Shown piece by piece: positions 18,969 through 28,129 of a stretch of DNA of 64,000 bases. How positions within the stretch are numbered: the first letter of the stretch is position 1; every line of letters begins with the position of its first letter. A program made the translations under genes and the position numbers. The stretch is from Ogataea parapolymorpha DL-1. Lineage: Eukaryota > Ascomycota > Pichiomycetes > Pichiales > Pichiaceae. The notes beneath the pieces were generated by a model that had not been told where the DNA came from, did no database searches, and worked only from the letters and a program-made list of their open reading frames with translations. The DNA lies in NCBI RefSeq assembly GCF_000187245.1, contig NC_027863.1, positions 432,735 through 496,734 of the forward strand. The letters are read 5' to 3'.

Positions 18969-20216
18969 TTACAAACTTAAAACCTTACCATCTTCTCTGG
19001 CCTTTTCACCATATTTCTTGATCCTGATGGATTGGACGGCAATGAATCCTGAAGCATCTTGAGGTTGGAAACCAGTAAGTTCATCCATGGAAGATTCAGT
19101 AGCATCGTAAAGCTTTTCGGTGGATGATGATCTGCCCAAAATCGTTACAGACCCTTTGTAACACCTAGCTCTCACAAGCCCATTGACAGTATTTTGGGAA
19201 GGCTGAATCATGGATCTGACATATTCACACTCTGGAGTGAAATACATTCCATTGTAGAGCAATTTGGAATATGTCGGCGTAACGAAAGCATCTCTGATAC
19301 TTCTAACCTCTCTGTCAAGAGTCAAACCTTCCAAATCAATGTGTGCTGATCTCAAAAGAGTCAGGCCAGGTGTTTCATAACAGCCCCTGGACTTTATACC
19401 AATGAATCTGTTTTCAACAATATCTATTCTGCCGACACCGTTTCTTCTGGCAATCCCATTGGCCGTTATGAATAAAGTGACGGGGTCAGTCACTTCCTCT
19501 CCATCAGAAAGAATGAGTTTCTTAGGAATTCCTTTTTCGAACTCGACAACAAAGTCTTCTGGTTCATCAGGAGCATCGATAGGATCAACCGTCAACTTCC
19601 ACATATCTTTAGGTGGCGTTGTATTTGGATCCTCGAGAATACCAGCTTCAAATGAAATATGGGCCATGTTCTCATCCGTAGACCAAGGTTTGGCTTTAGT
19701 TTGAGTGACCGGAATCCCCTTCTGGGCAGCGTAATCGAGTAAGTCTTTTCTTCCCGCAAATCTTTCAAAGAAGGATGGATCTCTCCAAGGTGCAATGACT
19801 TTCACATCAGGCTTCAAAGCATAGAAAGACAATTCAAATCTAACCTGGTCATTTCCCTTACCGGTGCAACCATGGGAAACAGCAAAACAGCCTTCCTTTT
19901 CCGCCACTTCGATTTGAGCTTTCGCGATAACAGGTCTGGCCAACGAAGTACCCAACAGGTAAACATTTTCATAAATTGCATTAACTTGCACAGCTGGAAA
20001 CAGCACCTGTTCAACGAATTCTTTTCTGACATCGACCAGGACATACTTGGTTGCGCCAATTGCAAGGGCCTTTTCCTCAGCAGCTGCGAAGTCCTCCTCC
20101 TGACCAATATTTGCCATGAAAGCAATCACTTCATAACCCTGCTCTAGGAGCCATGCAAGAATCACAGATGTATCCAGACCTCCAGAATATGCTAAACAAA
20201 CCTTTCCTTTTGACAT
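18969..20216 (-). CDS. ARG1: Argininosuccinate synthase
   Basis: It catalyses ATP-dependent condensation of citrulline and aspartate, the next-to-last step of arginine synthesis, in the cytosol. The 415-residue product (420 in S. cerevisiae) begins MSKGKVCLAYSGGLDTS, with the N-type ATP pyrophosphatase loop SGGLDTS. It continues with VSHGCTGKGNDQVRFE and WSTDEN, all diagnostic of the family. ATG 20216 matches the yeast start exactly; the ten in-frame codons upstream begin at GTG and are not used. A TATATA element and a Gcn4-like half site lie upstream, in keeping with general amino-acid control of ARG1 in yeasts. Confidence 0.97.
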   Translation of the reverse strand: MSKGKVCLAYSGGLDTSVILAWLLEQGYEVIAFMANIGQEEDFAAAEEKALAIGATKYVLVDVRKEFVEQVLFPAVQVNAIYENVYLLGTSLARPVIAKAQIEVAEKEGCFAVSHGCTGKGNDQVRFELSFYALKPDVKVIAPWRDPSFFERFAGRKDLLDYAAQKGIPVTQTKAKPWSTDENMAHISFEAGILEDPNTTPPKDMWKLTVDPIDAPDEPEDFVVEFEKGIPKKLILSDGEEVTDPVTLFITANGIARRNGVGRIDIVENRFIGIKSRGCYETPGLTLLRSAHIDLEGLTLDREVRSIRDAFVTPTYSKLLYNGMYFTPECEYVRSMIQPSQNTVNGLVRARCYKGSVTILGRSSSTEKLYDATESSMDELTGFQPQDASGFIAVQSIRIKKYGEKAREDGKVLSL

Positions 20217-20292
20217 CCCTTTGTTTTGACACGGTGAGCGAATCACTAAAAGACAACTAACAACTACTAAAAATTTTCAAGTGACGATGAAA

Positions 20293-20328
20293 TATATAAG
20301 GTCCAGATACCCTGAAGAGAATGAGTCG
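20293..20328 (-). promoter_or_regulatory. Putative ARG1 promoter elements: TATA and Gcn4-like site
   Basis: TATATA at 20293-20298 lies about 80 bp upstream of the ARG1 ATG. CGACTCA (plus-strand TGAGTCG at 20322-20328) is one base from the Gcn4 site TGACTCA. Gcn4 control of ARG1 is known in S. cerevisiae; its use here is inference. Confidence 0.35.
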
Positions 20329-20979
20329 TAATGTGTCAGAGTTCCTAACCACACGCGGAAAATTTTCAGAATTGCCGTTTTAGGAATGGCCCTAGCGATT
20401 GATGATAGACAATCAAATTATTTAGACAGTGCTTGTACTCAACCTATAAGCGTTAGCCAAAAACCCTTTTTTTCACCTAAAGCTATCATTTTTCTGCAGC
20501 GGAAGGGTTTCAAACTCCAAGCCCACTTGCACTGACTTGCATTTTATATTTGCTATTCACCGGGCACTAAAGAGCTTGAGAGATTTTCACGGGAAGAAGC
20601 AGAATCAAGAAAACATCAGTAATACACTCCGCACACTAGGATATAAAAGGGACAAGAAAAGTACATGCTTGTGTATGAAATCAGGGAACTAAGTGAATGG
20701 TCAACTTTAATTCAGCTAATGCGACATGTTATTAAACTGTCACTTTAATCACGCACTGAGAAGTTCAGACAAAAATCATCTTAAAAGCTAGAAATAATAT
20801 GATGAGAGAAAATGCTGGACTTCAAGTGTGCAACGTCGTCAATACTACACTAAAACAATAATTTTGTTGGTAACCGTAAGGATGTAAATTTCTATTTTAT
20901 TACACTAGAAAAGCCAACAATTATTTTCGGGCTCTCTATTCCAGTATGTGGATCACTCGATTAGTTTTAGCGCGCAAGT

Positions 20980-21017
20980 CCTAGCGGCTAAATTTTATTC
21001 AGGTATATGCCGCTAGG
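20980..21017. promoter_or_regulatory. 9-bp inverted repeat with GCGGC/GCCGC arms upstream of UGA2
   Basis: CCTAGCGGC (20980-20988) is mirrored by GCCGCTAGG (21009-21017) across 20 bp, about 185 bp upstream of UGA2. Paired CGG/CCG triplets are typical of Zn2Cys6 regulator sites; S. cerevisiae UGA genes are controlled by Uga3 through such a GC-rich element. The assignment to a Uga3-like factor is inference. Confidence 0.35.
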
Positions 21018-21155
21018 TACGATAATGCCACTTATTGCCAAATATAAATAGTTTGGCGAAGGCAGTGCAATCGCAAAAACCGATTAGGAAGGGAGAACAG
21101 AGCTTTGAAGTGCGCTAAAATAAATATTGGGACTGCATTTTTCATCCACAGGCAC

Positions 21156-21163
21156 TATATATA
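21156..21163 (+). promoter_or_regulatory. Putative TATA box of UGA2
   Basis: TATATATA begins 45 bp before the ATG of UGA2. The close spacing is on the short side for yeast TATA elements but not unusual for highly regulated genes. Confidence 0.4.
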
Positions 21164-21200
21164 CGAGCTAAATTTCTATCAACAGTAATTCAAAAAAAAG

Positions 21201-22700
21201 ATGTCATCACAGGCAGACATCGATCAACTAGCTCAAAATTTTGGCATCAAGAATGCAGAACTGATTAAGACAGGTGCTTTCATAGGGGGCGAATGGCTTC
21301 ATTTCAATGACGAGACGTTTTCTGTTGAAGACCCGGCCACCAATAAGCACCTGCTGAAAGTTTCTAATACGCCTATTGAAGTTGTGGAGCAAGCCATCCG
21401 TGATGCAGATATTGCATTCAAAGAGTTCAAAAAAACGACGGGCAGGCAAAGAAGTTTGTTACTCCGAAAACTTTACGACTTGATGATTGAAAATGGTGAA
21501 GATCTTGCCAAAATTTGCACCATAGAAAATGGTAAACCTTATGCTGATTCCTTGGGGGAGTTGAAATACGCCTCGTCCTTTTTCGAGTGGTTCTCGGAGG
21601 AGGCTCCTAGAATAAATGGTGATAACATAGCTTCCGCAGATCCCAGCAGACGGATAATCACCTACAAGCAGCCAATTGGACCAGTCGGTATTTTAACACC
21701 ATGGAATTTTCCAATTGCGATGATCACAAGAAAATTAGGAGCAGCTTTTGCTGCGGGATGCACGGCTGTTATCAAACCAGCCACCGAAACCCCGCTTTCA
21801 GCGTTGGCCATAGCAGTTCTTATCGAGAAAGCCGGTTTCCCTAAAGGCGTTGTGAGCATCATCCCAGTCAATCAAGAAAGGACCAAAATTGTTGGACAGA
21901 TGTTCTGTGAATCTCCGTTGTTGAAGAAAATTTCTTTCACGGGTTCAACTGGTGTTGGTAAAATTCTTATGGCCCAGTCCGCTTCCACTCTTAAAAAACT
22001 ATCATTTGAACTAGGCGGAAATGCACCATTTATTGTCTTCGATGATGCAGACGTTGATCTTGCTGTGCAGGGTGCTATCGCATGCAAATTGAGACAATCT
22101 GGTCAGACATGTGTTTGCGCTAACAGACTATATGTCCAAGAAGGGATTTATGAGACCTTTGCAAAAAAGTTAGCTGATGCGGTTGGCAAACTCAAGCTGG
22201 GCAATGGACTGGAATCAGGAACTACGCATGGGCCTTTGATTCATCAAAGAGCCGTCTCAAAGGTCAGGTCACATATTAAAGACGCTGTCAGCAAAGGAGC
22301 TAAGATAGTTACTGGTGGCAATGTTGAAAAATCTTTAGGAGATAATTTTCATCAACTTACCATTTTGGTCGATGTTCCCTTGAATGCAGTAGTGACGAAA
22401 GAGGAAACGTTTGGCCCATTAGTTCCATTGATCAAGTTCAGTACTGAAGAGGAAGTCATTGACCTTGCTAACGATACTGAGTATGGTCTGGCGGGTTATT
22501 TCTTCTCGAAGGACTACGCTAAAGTGTTTAGAGTGAGCGAGCAGCTCAACAGTGGTATGGTGGGTGCCAATACCGGGGCCATGACGGAAGCTGCTCTTCC
22601 ATTCGGTGGTATTGGCTGGTCAGGATTTGGAAGAGAAGGTTCCAAGTATGGAGTGGATGATTACGTTGTTCTAAAATCTGTTGTTATCGGTAATGTTTAG
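21201..22700 (+). CDS. UGA2: Succinate-semialdehyde dehydrogenase
   Basis: It is an NAD(P)+-dependent aldehyde dehydrogenase that oxidises succinate semialdehyde to succinate, the last step of GABA use. The 499-residue product (497 in Uga2) has the ALDH motifs PWNFP, FTGST, ELGGN (catalytic Glu) and GQTCVCANR (catalytic Cys). It ends with the GREGSKYGVDDY stretch typical of SSADH rather than of acetaldehyde dehydrogenases. The ATG follows an A-rich leader and is the only sensible start. It is divergent from ARG1 and convergent with ECM15, ending 55 bp from its stop. A related succinate-semialdehyde-like ALDH of other specificity cannot be excluded, since the identity rests on family motifs. 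Confidence 0.87.
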   Translation: MSSQADIDQLAQNFGIKNAELIKTGAFIGGEWLHFNDETFSVEDPATNKHLLKVSNTPIEVVEQAIRDADIAFKEFKKTTGRQRSLLLRKLYDLMIENGEDLAKICTIENGKPYADSLGELKYASSFFEWFSEEAPRINGDNIASADPSRRIITYKQPIGPVGILTPWNFPIAMITRKLGAAFAAGCTAVIKPATETPLSALAIAVLIEKAGFPKGVVSIIPVNQERTKIVGQMFCESPLLKKISFTGSTGVGKILMAQSASTLKKLSFELGGNAPFIVFDDADVDLAVQGAIACKLRQSGQTCVCANRLYVQEGIYETFAKKLADAVGKLKLGNGLESGTTHGPLIHQRAVSKVRSHIKDAVSKGAKIVTGGNVEKSLGDNFHQLTILVDVPLNAVVTKEETFGPLVPLIKFSTEEEVIDLANDTEYGLAGYFFSKDYAKVFRVSEQLNSGMVGANTGAMTEAALPFGGIGWSGFGREGSKYGVDDYVVLKSVVIGNV

Positions 22701-22755
22701 GTATTCCGATTCTACTCTTCAAAGTAGCTTAGAAGCACGCAATAAGGCTTATCTA

Positions 22756-23119
22756 TCATTGCGAATTGAGCTTTTGCTCCACAACCAGAACTTTATCCTC
22801 CGCCGTTTGGCGTTTGTCAGTCCTAGTTCCAACACGAATATCACTTTGGATCCTCAAAACCCCCATTTGGTGGACCGTCTCATGTAACTTGCCGATCAGA
22901 TTCATAACCTCAGACCACTCTCCTTCAATAGTTGTTCCTGCGCTGTGTAACGTGCTTTTCAAACCGCTTGCTTGGATTTCTTTCTCAACAGCAACGATAT
23001 AATCCGAAACAGAAGAATTCGCCGTCCCGATCTGAGTGGTCAGCAAAAGTATATTTCCTAGAGTCTTAATCACTTACAGGAATCAAGCAAACATCTGCCA
23101 AACAATGTAAATCAACCAT
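22756..23119 (-). CDS. ECM15: UPF0045/MTH1187 family protein, spliced
   Basis: The gene is complement(join(22756..23031,23078..23119)) and encodes 105 residues (S. cerevisiae Ecm15 has 104). It belongs to a small tetrameric ferredoxin-fold family reported to bind thiamine; the cellular role is unsettled. Exon 1 gives MVDLHCLADVCLIP and exon 2 continues IGTANSSVSDY, which together align with the Ecm15 start around CLADVCMVPIGT. Exon 2 contains the family stretch STLHSAGTTIEGEW and the conserved DIRVGTRTDK. The unspliced frame would lose the conserved first strand, so the intron is strongly supported. The ATG at 23119 is followed by an intact frame up to the GTAAGT donor. Confidence 0.9.
23032..23077 (-). 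other. 46-nt intron of ECM15
   Basis: Read on the minus strand, the donor is GTAAGT, a CTGAC branch-like element lies 8 nt before the end and the acceptor is CAG. Splicing joins CCT (Pro) to ATC (Ile) and restores the family sequence VCLIP-IGT. The intron interrupts the frame with an in-frame stop shortly after the donor. Confidence 0.87.
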
Positions 23120-23499
23120 ATTATCGAATTTGGAAGCAAATAGATAAGTATCTAAATTTCTGAAGAAAATTGGTTAAAATTAGATTATCATTTTTTATCC
23201 CTGATCATTACGCAATACATTAGTCATCGACAAACCAATTTGTCCCTTCGAAGAACAGATAGATCAATATCTTCAGGAACTCTTCTCCAAATAAGCTTTT
23301 GAGAATTTGTGCTTTGGCTGAATTTGTAGTTTGGCTATTGAAATTCAGGAGTTTCCTTTGTTTTCAATTTAGTACACCCGAGACCGGTCATCATCAGGCC
23401 GGAAAAGCTAATTTCTAGACTGACTGGAAATTGACTAATTAGGTACAGCTGCGTTGCGACTCTGGATGGATCCTCTGGAGGTGGGTAGCCAACGAAAAG
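23120..23499. other. Divergent ECM15/CMR2 intergenic region
   Basis: These 380 bp are AT-rich in their ECM15-proximal half. I see no gene or recognisable site. Confidence 0.4.
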
Positions 23500-26400
23500 A
23501 TGGACTTCACAATTCCAAGGAACTGCCCTCAAGTAGTTGAGGACCAATTATTGAGACTCATCAATGAATACCAAGAAGGTTATCTTACCGAAAAAGGCTA
23601 CATAAACAAAAGACTAGAAATTCTTCAATCTGCATCCTCCAGACCAACGACTTTACCAAAAACACCATTATCAAAAAAAGCAACGACCCTAAGCAACTCC
23701 ACATCCACCTCTACTCCCGTTCCATCAGAAGTTCATGAATTCGAACTCAATCTAGGTGAAAATAATTGTTTTCCAGATGACCATAATGAAAATTTGACCC
23801 AGCCTTTAACGTATGAAGATGAACCTTTTCCATACCTGGAACCTTCCTTGAATTATTTCCAACAATTTGACGTACCGAGGGAATTACAGAAACCTCTTGA
23901 TCCAAGAGATGTTGACGAAATGCTTGAGCAGAAATTCAATAATCTGCCTAGCATTCTGAGACACAGAGGCTCAATTTATAAGAGAGAGGCTGCTATAGTC
24001 ATTGTTGATGCGAAGGGCAAAGAATCGCAGTCCATATCTTGGGAAAGGCTATATTTGAGAGCTGAAAAAATAGCACAGAAAATCAAGAACAAAGCAGCTC
24101 TTTATCCAGGTGATCGTGTTTGTCTTATTTATCAGAATATTGAAGTCATAGAACTAGTCATTGCTGTGTACGCTTGTTTCTTGTCTGGAACGGTGGCTGT
24201 TCCAATGAATAGTGGTTTATCATCCAAGGAGCTGGTAAAAATTATGACTGATACCCAGTCTCATCTTTGTTTAATGTCTGATTCGGTCTACAAACATTTT
24301 GAGAGACAGACAAACGGATCCAAGCTTTCAATTTGGCCTAAAGGTATGGATATATGGAAAACAACTGATACAGGGCTGGCTGCAAAAGATGAAGACCCAC
24401 CAGCGATGAAAATCAGCGATCTCGCCTATATTCAATATACCAAAAGCTCTTTTGGCGAGCTTAGGGGTGTTGTGATTTCTCATAGGACTATAATGCATCA
24501 AATGAGCTCGTTGTTGTCAATTTTTACGAGCACGCCGACCATGGATACGCAGGAATTCGTGAGATCAGATATCAGGTATTCAAGTTCCAAAAATGTGCTT
24601 TTGAGCACTTTGGATGCTCGTGACTCGATTGGCTTGATTTTTTCAGTATTGTTCACTGTGTTCACTGGAAATACTCTACTTTGGATGCCGCAGCGATTGA
24701 CGGAAGTTGCTGGCCTACTAGCCCATGTCATATCAAAGTACAGAGTTTCCGTTATGCTTTCCGATTACTTGAGCTTAAAGCAAGTTGCCTACAATTATCA
24801 ATCTTTTCCACAAATGACCAGAACTTTCAATAAGAAAGTCAAAGTTGATCTGTCATGCGTTAAGTGGTGCTTGATAGACACAGTTATTGTGGACTGTGAG
24901 TTCAATGATATGCTTGTGAATAGATGGTTCCGTCCGCTAGGACATAAATCACCGCGCCAAATTATCGCTCCTATATTAGCCCTCAATGAACATGGAGGGA
25001 TGATTATATCAATGAGAGACTGGATAGGTAAGGAGGAGAATCTGGGATGCACATTCCACAGTCCAATGGCAGATGATTTGCCCAACGATGCTTACGAAGA
25101 TGACGATGAAAATGATGAAAATAACAAATTATCGGAGCTCTTAATTGACAAAGCTTCGCTAACTTCAAACACTGTTAAGGTAGTAAGCGATAGGCCTCCT
25201 CCAATTTCTACTCTCATGGACAACGGTGAATCTTCCAAGTACATTAGAGTAGGTGCATTTGGATACCCGCTGCCTGATGCCACTCTTGCGATTGTAAATC
25301 CAGAAACTCGGTTTCTCAGTGGTAACATGGAAGTTGGGGAGATTTGGGTGGACTCACACTGTATCTCCGGAGGATTTTGGAGCCTTGCGGATGCTACCCA
25401 ATCTATCTTCCAAGCAGAGTGCTTGGATTATGAGGGAATTCTCAACTTGAAGTTTGTTAGAACGGGATTGCTTGGATTCACATACAATGGCAAAGTTTAC
25501 GTTTTGGGCCTCTATGAAGATAGAATCAGTCAAAAAGTAACATGGTACGATCAGTATTTGCAGCAGAAGAAAAAAGATGCGACACATTCATTGAAACAAC
25601 AGATAAACCAATATAGGTATCACTATGCAGGTCATCTGGTAAAGACGCTAGTTAGAAATATGAACGAAGTGTCGGACTGTTCATTTTTTAACATCACAAT
25701 AAACCGTGAACACGTGCCTATCGTGATCATTGAGTCACCATCAGCTCAAATGCTACCTGCAGCAGTAGCCACACACTCAGGAGACCGATTGAACTATCCA
25801 GCTCTGGATGAGATCGCTTCAAAAGCATTTCAAATTCTTGAACAGATGCAAAATGTCCGCCTGCATTGTATCCTTTTATGTGCGCCAAATTCACTTCCAA
25901 GAACTCCAAGGAGTGGTAGACCAGAGATCGCCAATATGCTTTGCAAGCGGCGGTTTATGGAGGGAAAAATACCTTCCGTTTATGTTAAATTCAATCTATC
26001 AAATTCATTGAGTGCAATACCCCACGGAGAAGACATTACCGGCGGAATCTGGTCTCTCTACTCTTCCAATTCTAGAGTAGAGGCTCTTAACTACACAGAT
26101 CTCCAATATTCAGGTCTGGATCTGAGAGAAAAATGTATGGATGATCGGACAAACTTGGAGCTAACAGAGTACAAATCGATACTTGAACTATTTAAGATAA
26201 GAGCTTCCAAACAGGCGGATGAGATGGCATATGGAATTATTGACAGACAAAGTGTTAAAGAAAGCAAATCACTGTCCTGGAAAAAAGTGGAAATGAAAGT
26301 ATTCGCAGTTTGTTCTTACATTCTTGAAAAGCAAAATCTCAAATCCAGTGACTATGTTATTTTGATGTACCCTTTATCTGAGGAAGTGATTGTGTGTCTA

Positions 26401-28086
26401 TATGCTTGCTGGCTTGGAGGGCTGGTGCCCATTCTTTTGCCTCCTTTGGATGTTACTCGACTTGAAGAAGACACGTTGTCACTTGTAAGCATCATTAAAG
26501 ATTTCAACGTACAAGCAATATTTGTGAACAATGATACGGAAACATTATTGAAAAATAAACCGGTGAACTCCAAGATCAAAACCCTTTCAATCCAACTGAA
26601 GATCAATATTCCCAAGTTTCGAAATACTTCTAAGCATACCAAATACCCCAACAGCTCAAAGGTGATGTATCAAAAGATGGAGCAGTATAAATCCAAGCCA
26701 CGAAATAAGAGAGATGAATGTCTAGTGTGGATTTCTTGGACCGAGGATCATCAGTATAAAGGAACGAAATTACGACACTCAAATTTGATGGCTATGTGTA
26801 AGATTCTCAAAGAAACATGCCAGATAAATAGCACAAAACCTTTATGCGCCTGTGTGAGGCACTGTTCAGGGCTTGGGTTCCTTCAATCGATGATGCTAGG
26901 CGTCTACTTAGGAACCACAACATATCTGATATCGCCTTTGGACTATTCATTGAATCCTTCCAAATTTTTTTTGAGCTTGGATCGTTATAAAGTGGAAAAC
27001 GTGTTTGTCACAGAAAAAATGATAGCATATGCCATCGAGAATCCTGCCCCAAAAAAGTGTGATTTGTCTTCTTTGAAAAACCTAATGATTGGTTGGGATG
27101 CCCGTCCATCCGGAAAACTACTGAATGCCTTTTTGAACCATATGCAACTGACAGATTTGTCGCCTTTTGCTGTGTCCAATGTGTATCAGCACGATCTCAA
27201 TCCTATGATATCATTGAGATCATACCTGTCTTTTGCCCCCGTTGATTTGTGGGTCGATCCTCTCGCATTGACTCAAGGATATGTGTCATTGGTCAATCCT
27301 AGTGATTCGCCGTACGCAATTCATTTGCAGGATTCTGGCATAGTTCCTGTGAACACACAGTTAGCAGTGGTCAATCCTGAAACATCCAAGATTTGCAAAG
27401 TTGGAGAGTTTGGAGAAGTCTGGGTTTGCTCTGAATCGACAGTTTCAAATGTAACAATAACACAAACGGGAAAGTTTGATGATTCTAGACTGAAAGCCAA
27501 AATTGAAAATTGGAACAACGATTTGGACTATATGAGAACAGGAGATCTTGGGTTCTTACACAATATTGAGAAGACTCTAGATAATGGAAGCGTTGTTGAA
27601 ATGCAACTACTTTTCTACTTGGGAAAAGTTGAAGAGACTTTTGAGGTTTTGGGAATGCAGTACTTCGCGATTGACATCGAGGAATCAATAAATGCACTTG
27701 TTGGTTCTTTACTTATGACATCGAAATCTTGCCCAACAAGAAGCTGTGTGTTCAAAGCTGGCGACTATGTTGTCGTGGCGATTGAAACGGGACGCCCTAC
27801 GAATCACTTGAGTTCGCTAGTGCCGTTGATTGTCAGCAAGTTACTTAATCAATTCGGGCTTATAGTCGATATCGTTACTTTTTACGAACCTAACCAGATG
27901 CCAATTTCACGACTTGGTGAGGTGCAGCGTGCTAAGTGCCTGAAGAAGTGGATGAAAGGAGAATTAAAATTACTGCAAACCTTCGGTATCAGTGAAGGTG
28001 AGGAAAAAATGAAAAAGGTAATTCAGTTGATCAAAGAAACAACCGACAAGTCATTCAGTGAAGCAAGGTTAGACTGTTCTACATAA
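23500..28086 (+). CDS. CMR2: DIP2-family protein: DMAP1-binding domain plus two adenylate-forming domains
   Basis: The 1528-residue protein starts with a DMAP1-binding domain (about residues 5-45, VVEDQLLRLINEYQEGYLTE). Two tandem AMP-binding (fatty acyl-AMP ligase-like) domains follow, about residues 155-720 and 885-1490. This is the DIP2 architecture, represented in S. cerevisiae by Cmr2 (YOR093C, 1648 aa). Work on DIP2 links it to control of a subset of diacylglycerols in the ER and vacuole. The usual acyl-CoA-synthetase catalytic stretches are degenerate: the P-loop-like block reads YTKSSFGELRGV in domain 1 and WISWTEDHQYKGT in domain 2, so classical ligase activity is doubtful. Acidic and Ser/Thr-rich linkers separate the domains. 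The start is an ATG following an A-rich leader. Confidence 0.9.
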   Translation: MDFTIPRNCPQVVEDQLLRLINEYQEGYLTEKGYINKRLEILQSASSRPTTLPKTPLSKKATTLSNSTSTSTPVPSEVHEFELNLGENNCFPDDHNENLTQPLTYEDEPFPYLEPSLNYFQQFDVPRELQKPLDPRDVDEMLEQKFNNLPSILRHRGSIYKREAAIVIVDAKGKESQSISWERLYLRAEKIAQKIKNKAALYPGDRVCLIYQNIEVIELVIAVYACFLSGTVAVPMNSGLSSKELVKIMTDTQSHLCLMSDSVYKHFERQTNGSKLSIWPKGMDIWKTTDTGLAAKDEDPPAMKISDLAYIQYTKSSFGELRGVVISHRTIMHQMSSLLSIFTSTPTMDTQEFVRSDIRYSSSKNVLLSTLDARDSIGLIFSVLFTVFTGNTLLWMPQRLTEVAGLLAHVISKYRVSVMLSDYLSLKQVAYNYQSFPQMTRTFNKKVKVDLSCVKWCLIDTVIVDCEFNDMLVNRWFRPLGHKSPRQIIAPILALNEHGGMIISMRDWIGKEENLGCTFHSPMADDLPNDAYEDDDENDENNKLSELLIDKASLTSNTVKVVSDRPPPISTLMDNGESSKYIRVGAFGYPLPDATLAIVNPETRFLSGNMEVGEIWVDSHCISGGFWSLADATQSIFQAECLDYEGILNLKFVRTGLLGFTYNGKVYVLGLYEDRISQKVTWYDQYLQQKKKDATHSLKQQINQYRYHYAGHLVKTLVRNMNEVSDCSFFNITINREHVPIVIIESPSAQMLPAAVATHSGDRLNYPALDEIASKAFQILEQMQNVRLHCILLCAPNSLPRTPRSGRPEIANMLCKRRFMEGKIPSVYVKFNLSNSLSAIPHGEDITGGIWSLYSSNSRVEALNYTDLQYSGLDLREKCMDDRTNLELTEYKSILELFKIRASKQADEMAYGIIDRQSVKESKSLSWKKVEMKVFAVCSYILEKQNLKSSDYVILMYPLSEEVIVCLYACWLGGLVPILLPPLDVTRLEEDTLSLVSIIKDFNVQAIFVNNDTETLLKNKPVNSKIKTLSIQLKINIPKFRNTSKHTKYPNSSKVMYQKMEQYKSKPRNKRDECLVWISWTEDHQYKGTKLRHSNLMAMCKILKETCQINSTKPLCACVRHCSGLGFLQSMMLGVYLGTTTYLISPLDYSLNPSKFFLSLDRYKVENVFVTEKMIAYAIENPAPKKCDLSSLKNLMIGWDARPSGKLLNAFLNHMQLTDLSPFAVSNVYQHDLNPMISLRSYLSFAPVDLWVDPLALTQGYVSLVNPSDSPYAIHLQDSGIVPVNTQLAVVNPETSKICKVGEFGEVWVCSESTVSNVTITQTGKFDDSRLKAKIENWNNDLDYMRTGDLGFLHNIEKTLDNGSVVEMQLLFYLGKVEETFEVLGMQYFAIDIEESINALVGSLLMTSKSCPTRSCVFKAGDYVVVAIETGRPTNHLSSLVPLIVSKLLNQFGLIVDIVTFYEPNQMPISRLGEVQRAKCLKKWMKGELKLLQTFGISEGEEKMKKVIQLIKETTDKSFSEARLDCST

Positions 28087-28129
28087 AATAGTACATGCAG
28101 CTATATTCAGAAAATGTGATCTTTCGTCG

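Larger units (their letters stand above)
20217..21200. other. Divergent ARG1/UGA2 intergenic region
   Basis: These 984 bp contain no gene. They hold the promoters of both genes, TATA elements near each, and a 9-bp inverted repeat (20980-20988 with 21009-21017) described separately. Confidence 0.5.

Noticed and set aside
15705..28086. Lipid-metabolism gene cluster (DGA1 with CMR2/DIP2)
   Set aside because: SIT4, ARG1, UGA2 and ECM15 lie between them with mixed orientations. Proximity is most simply chance.
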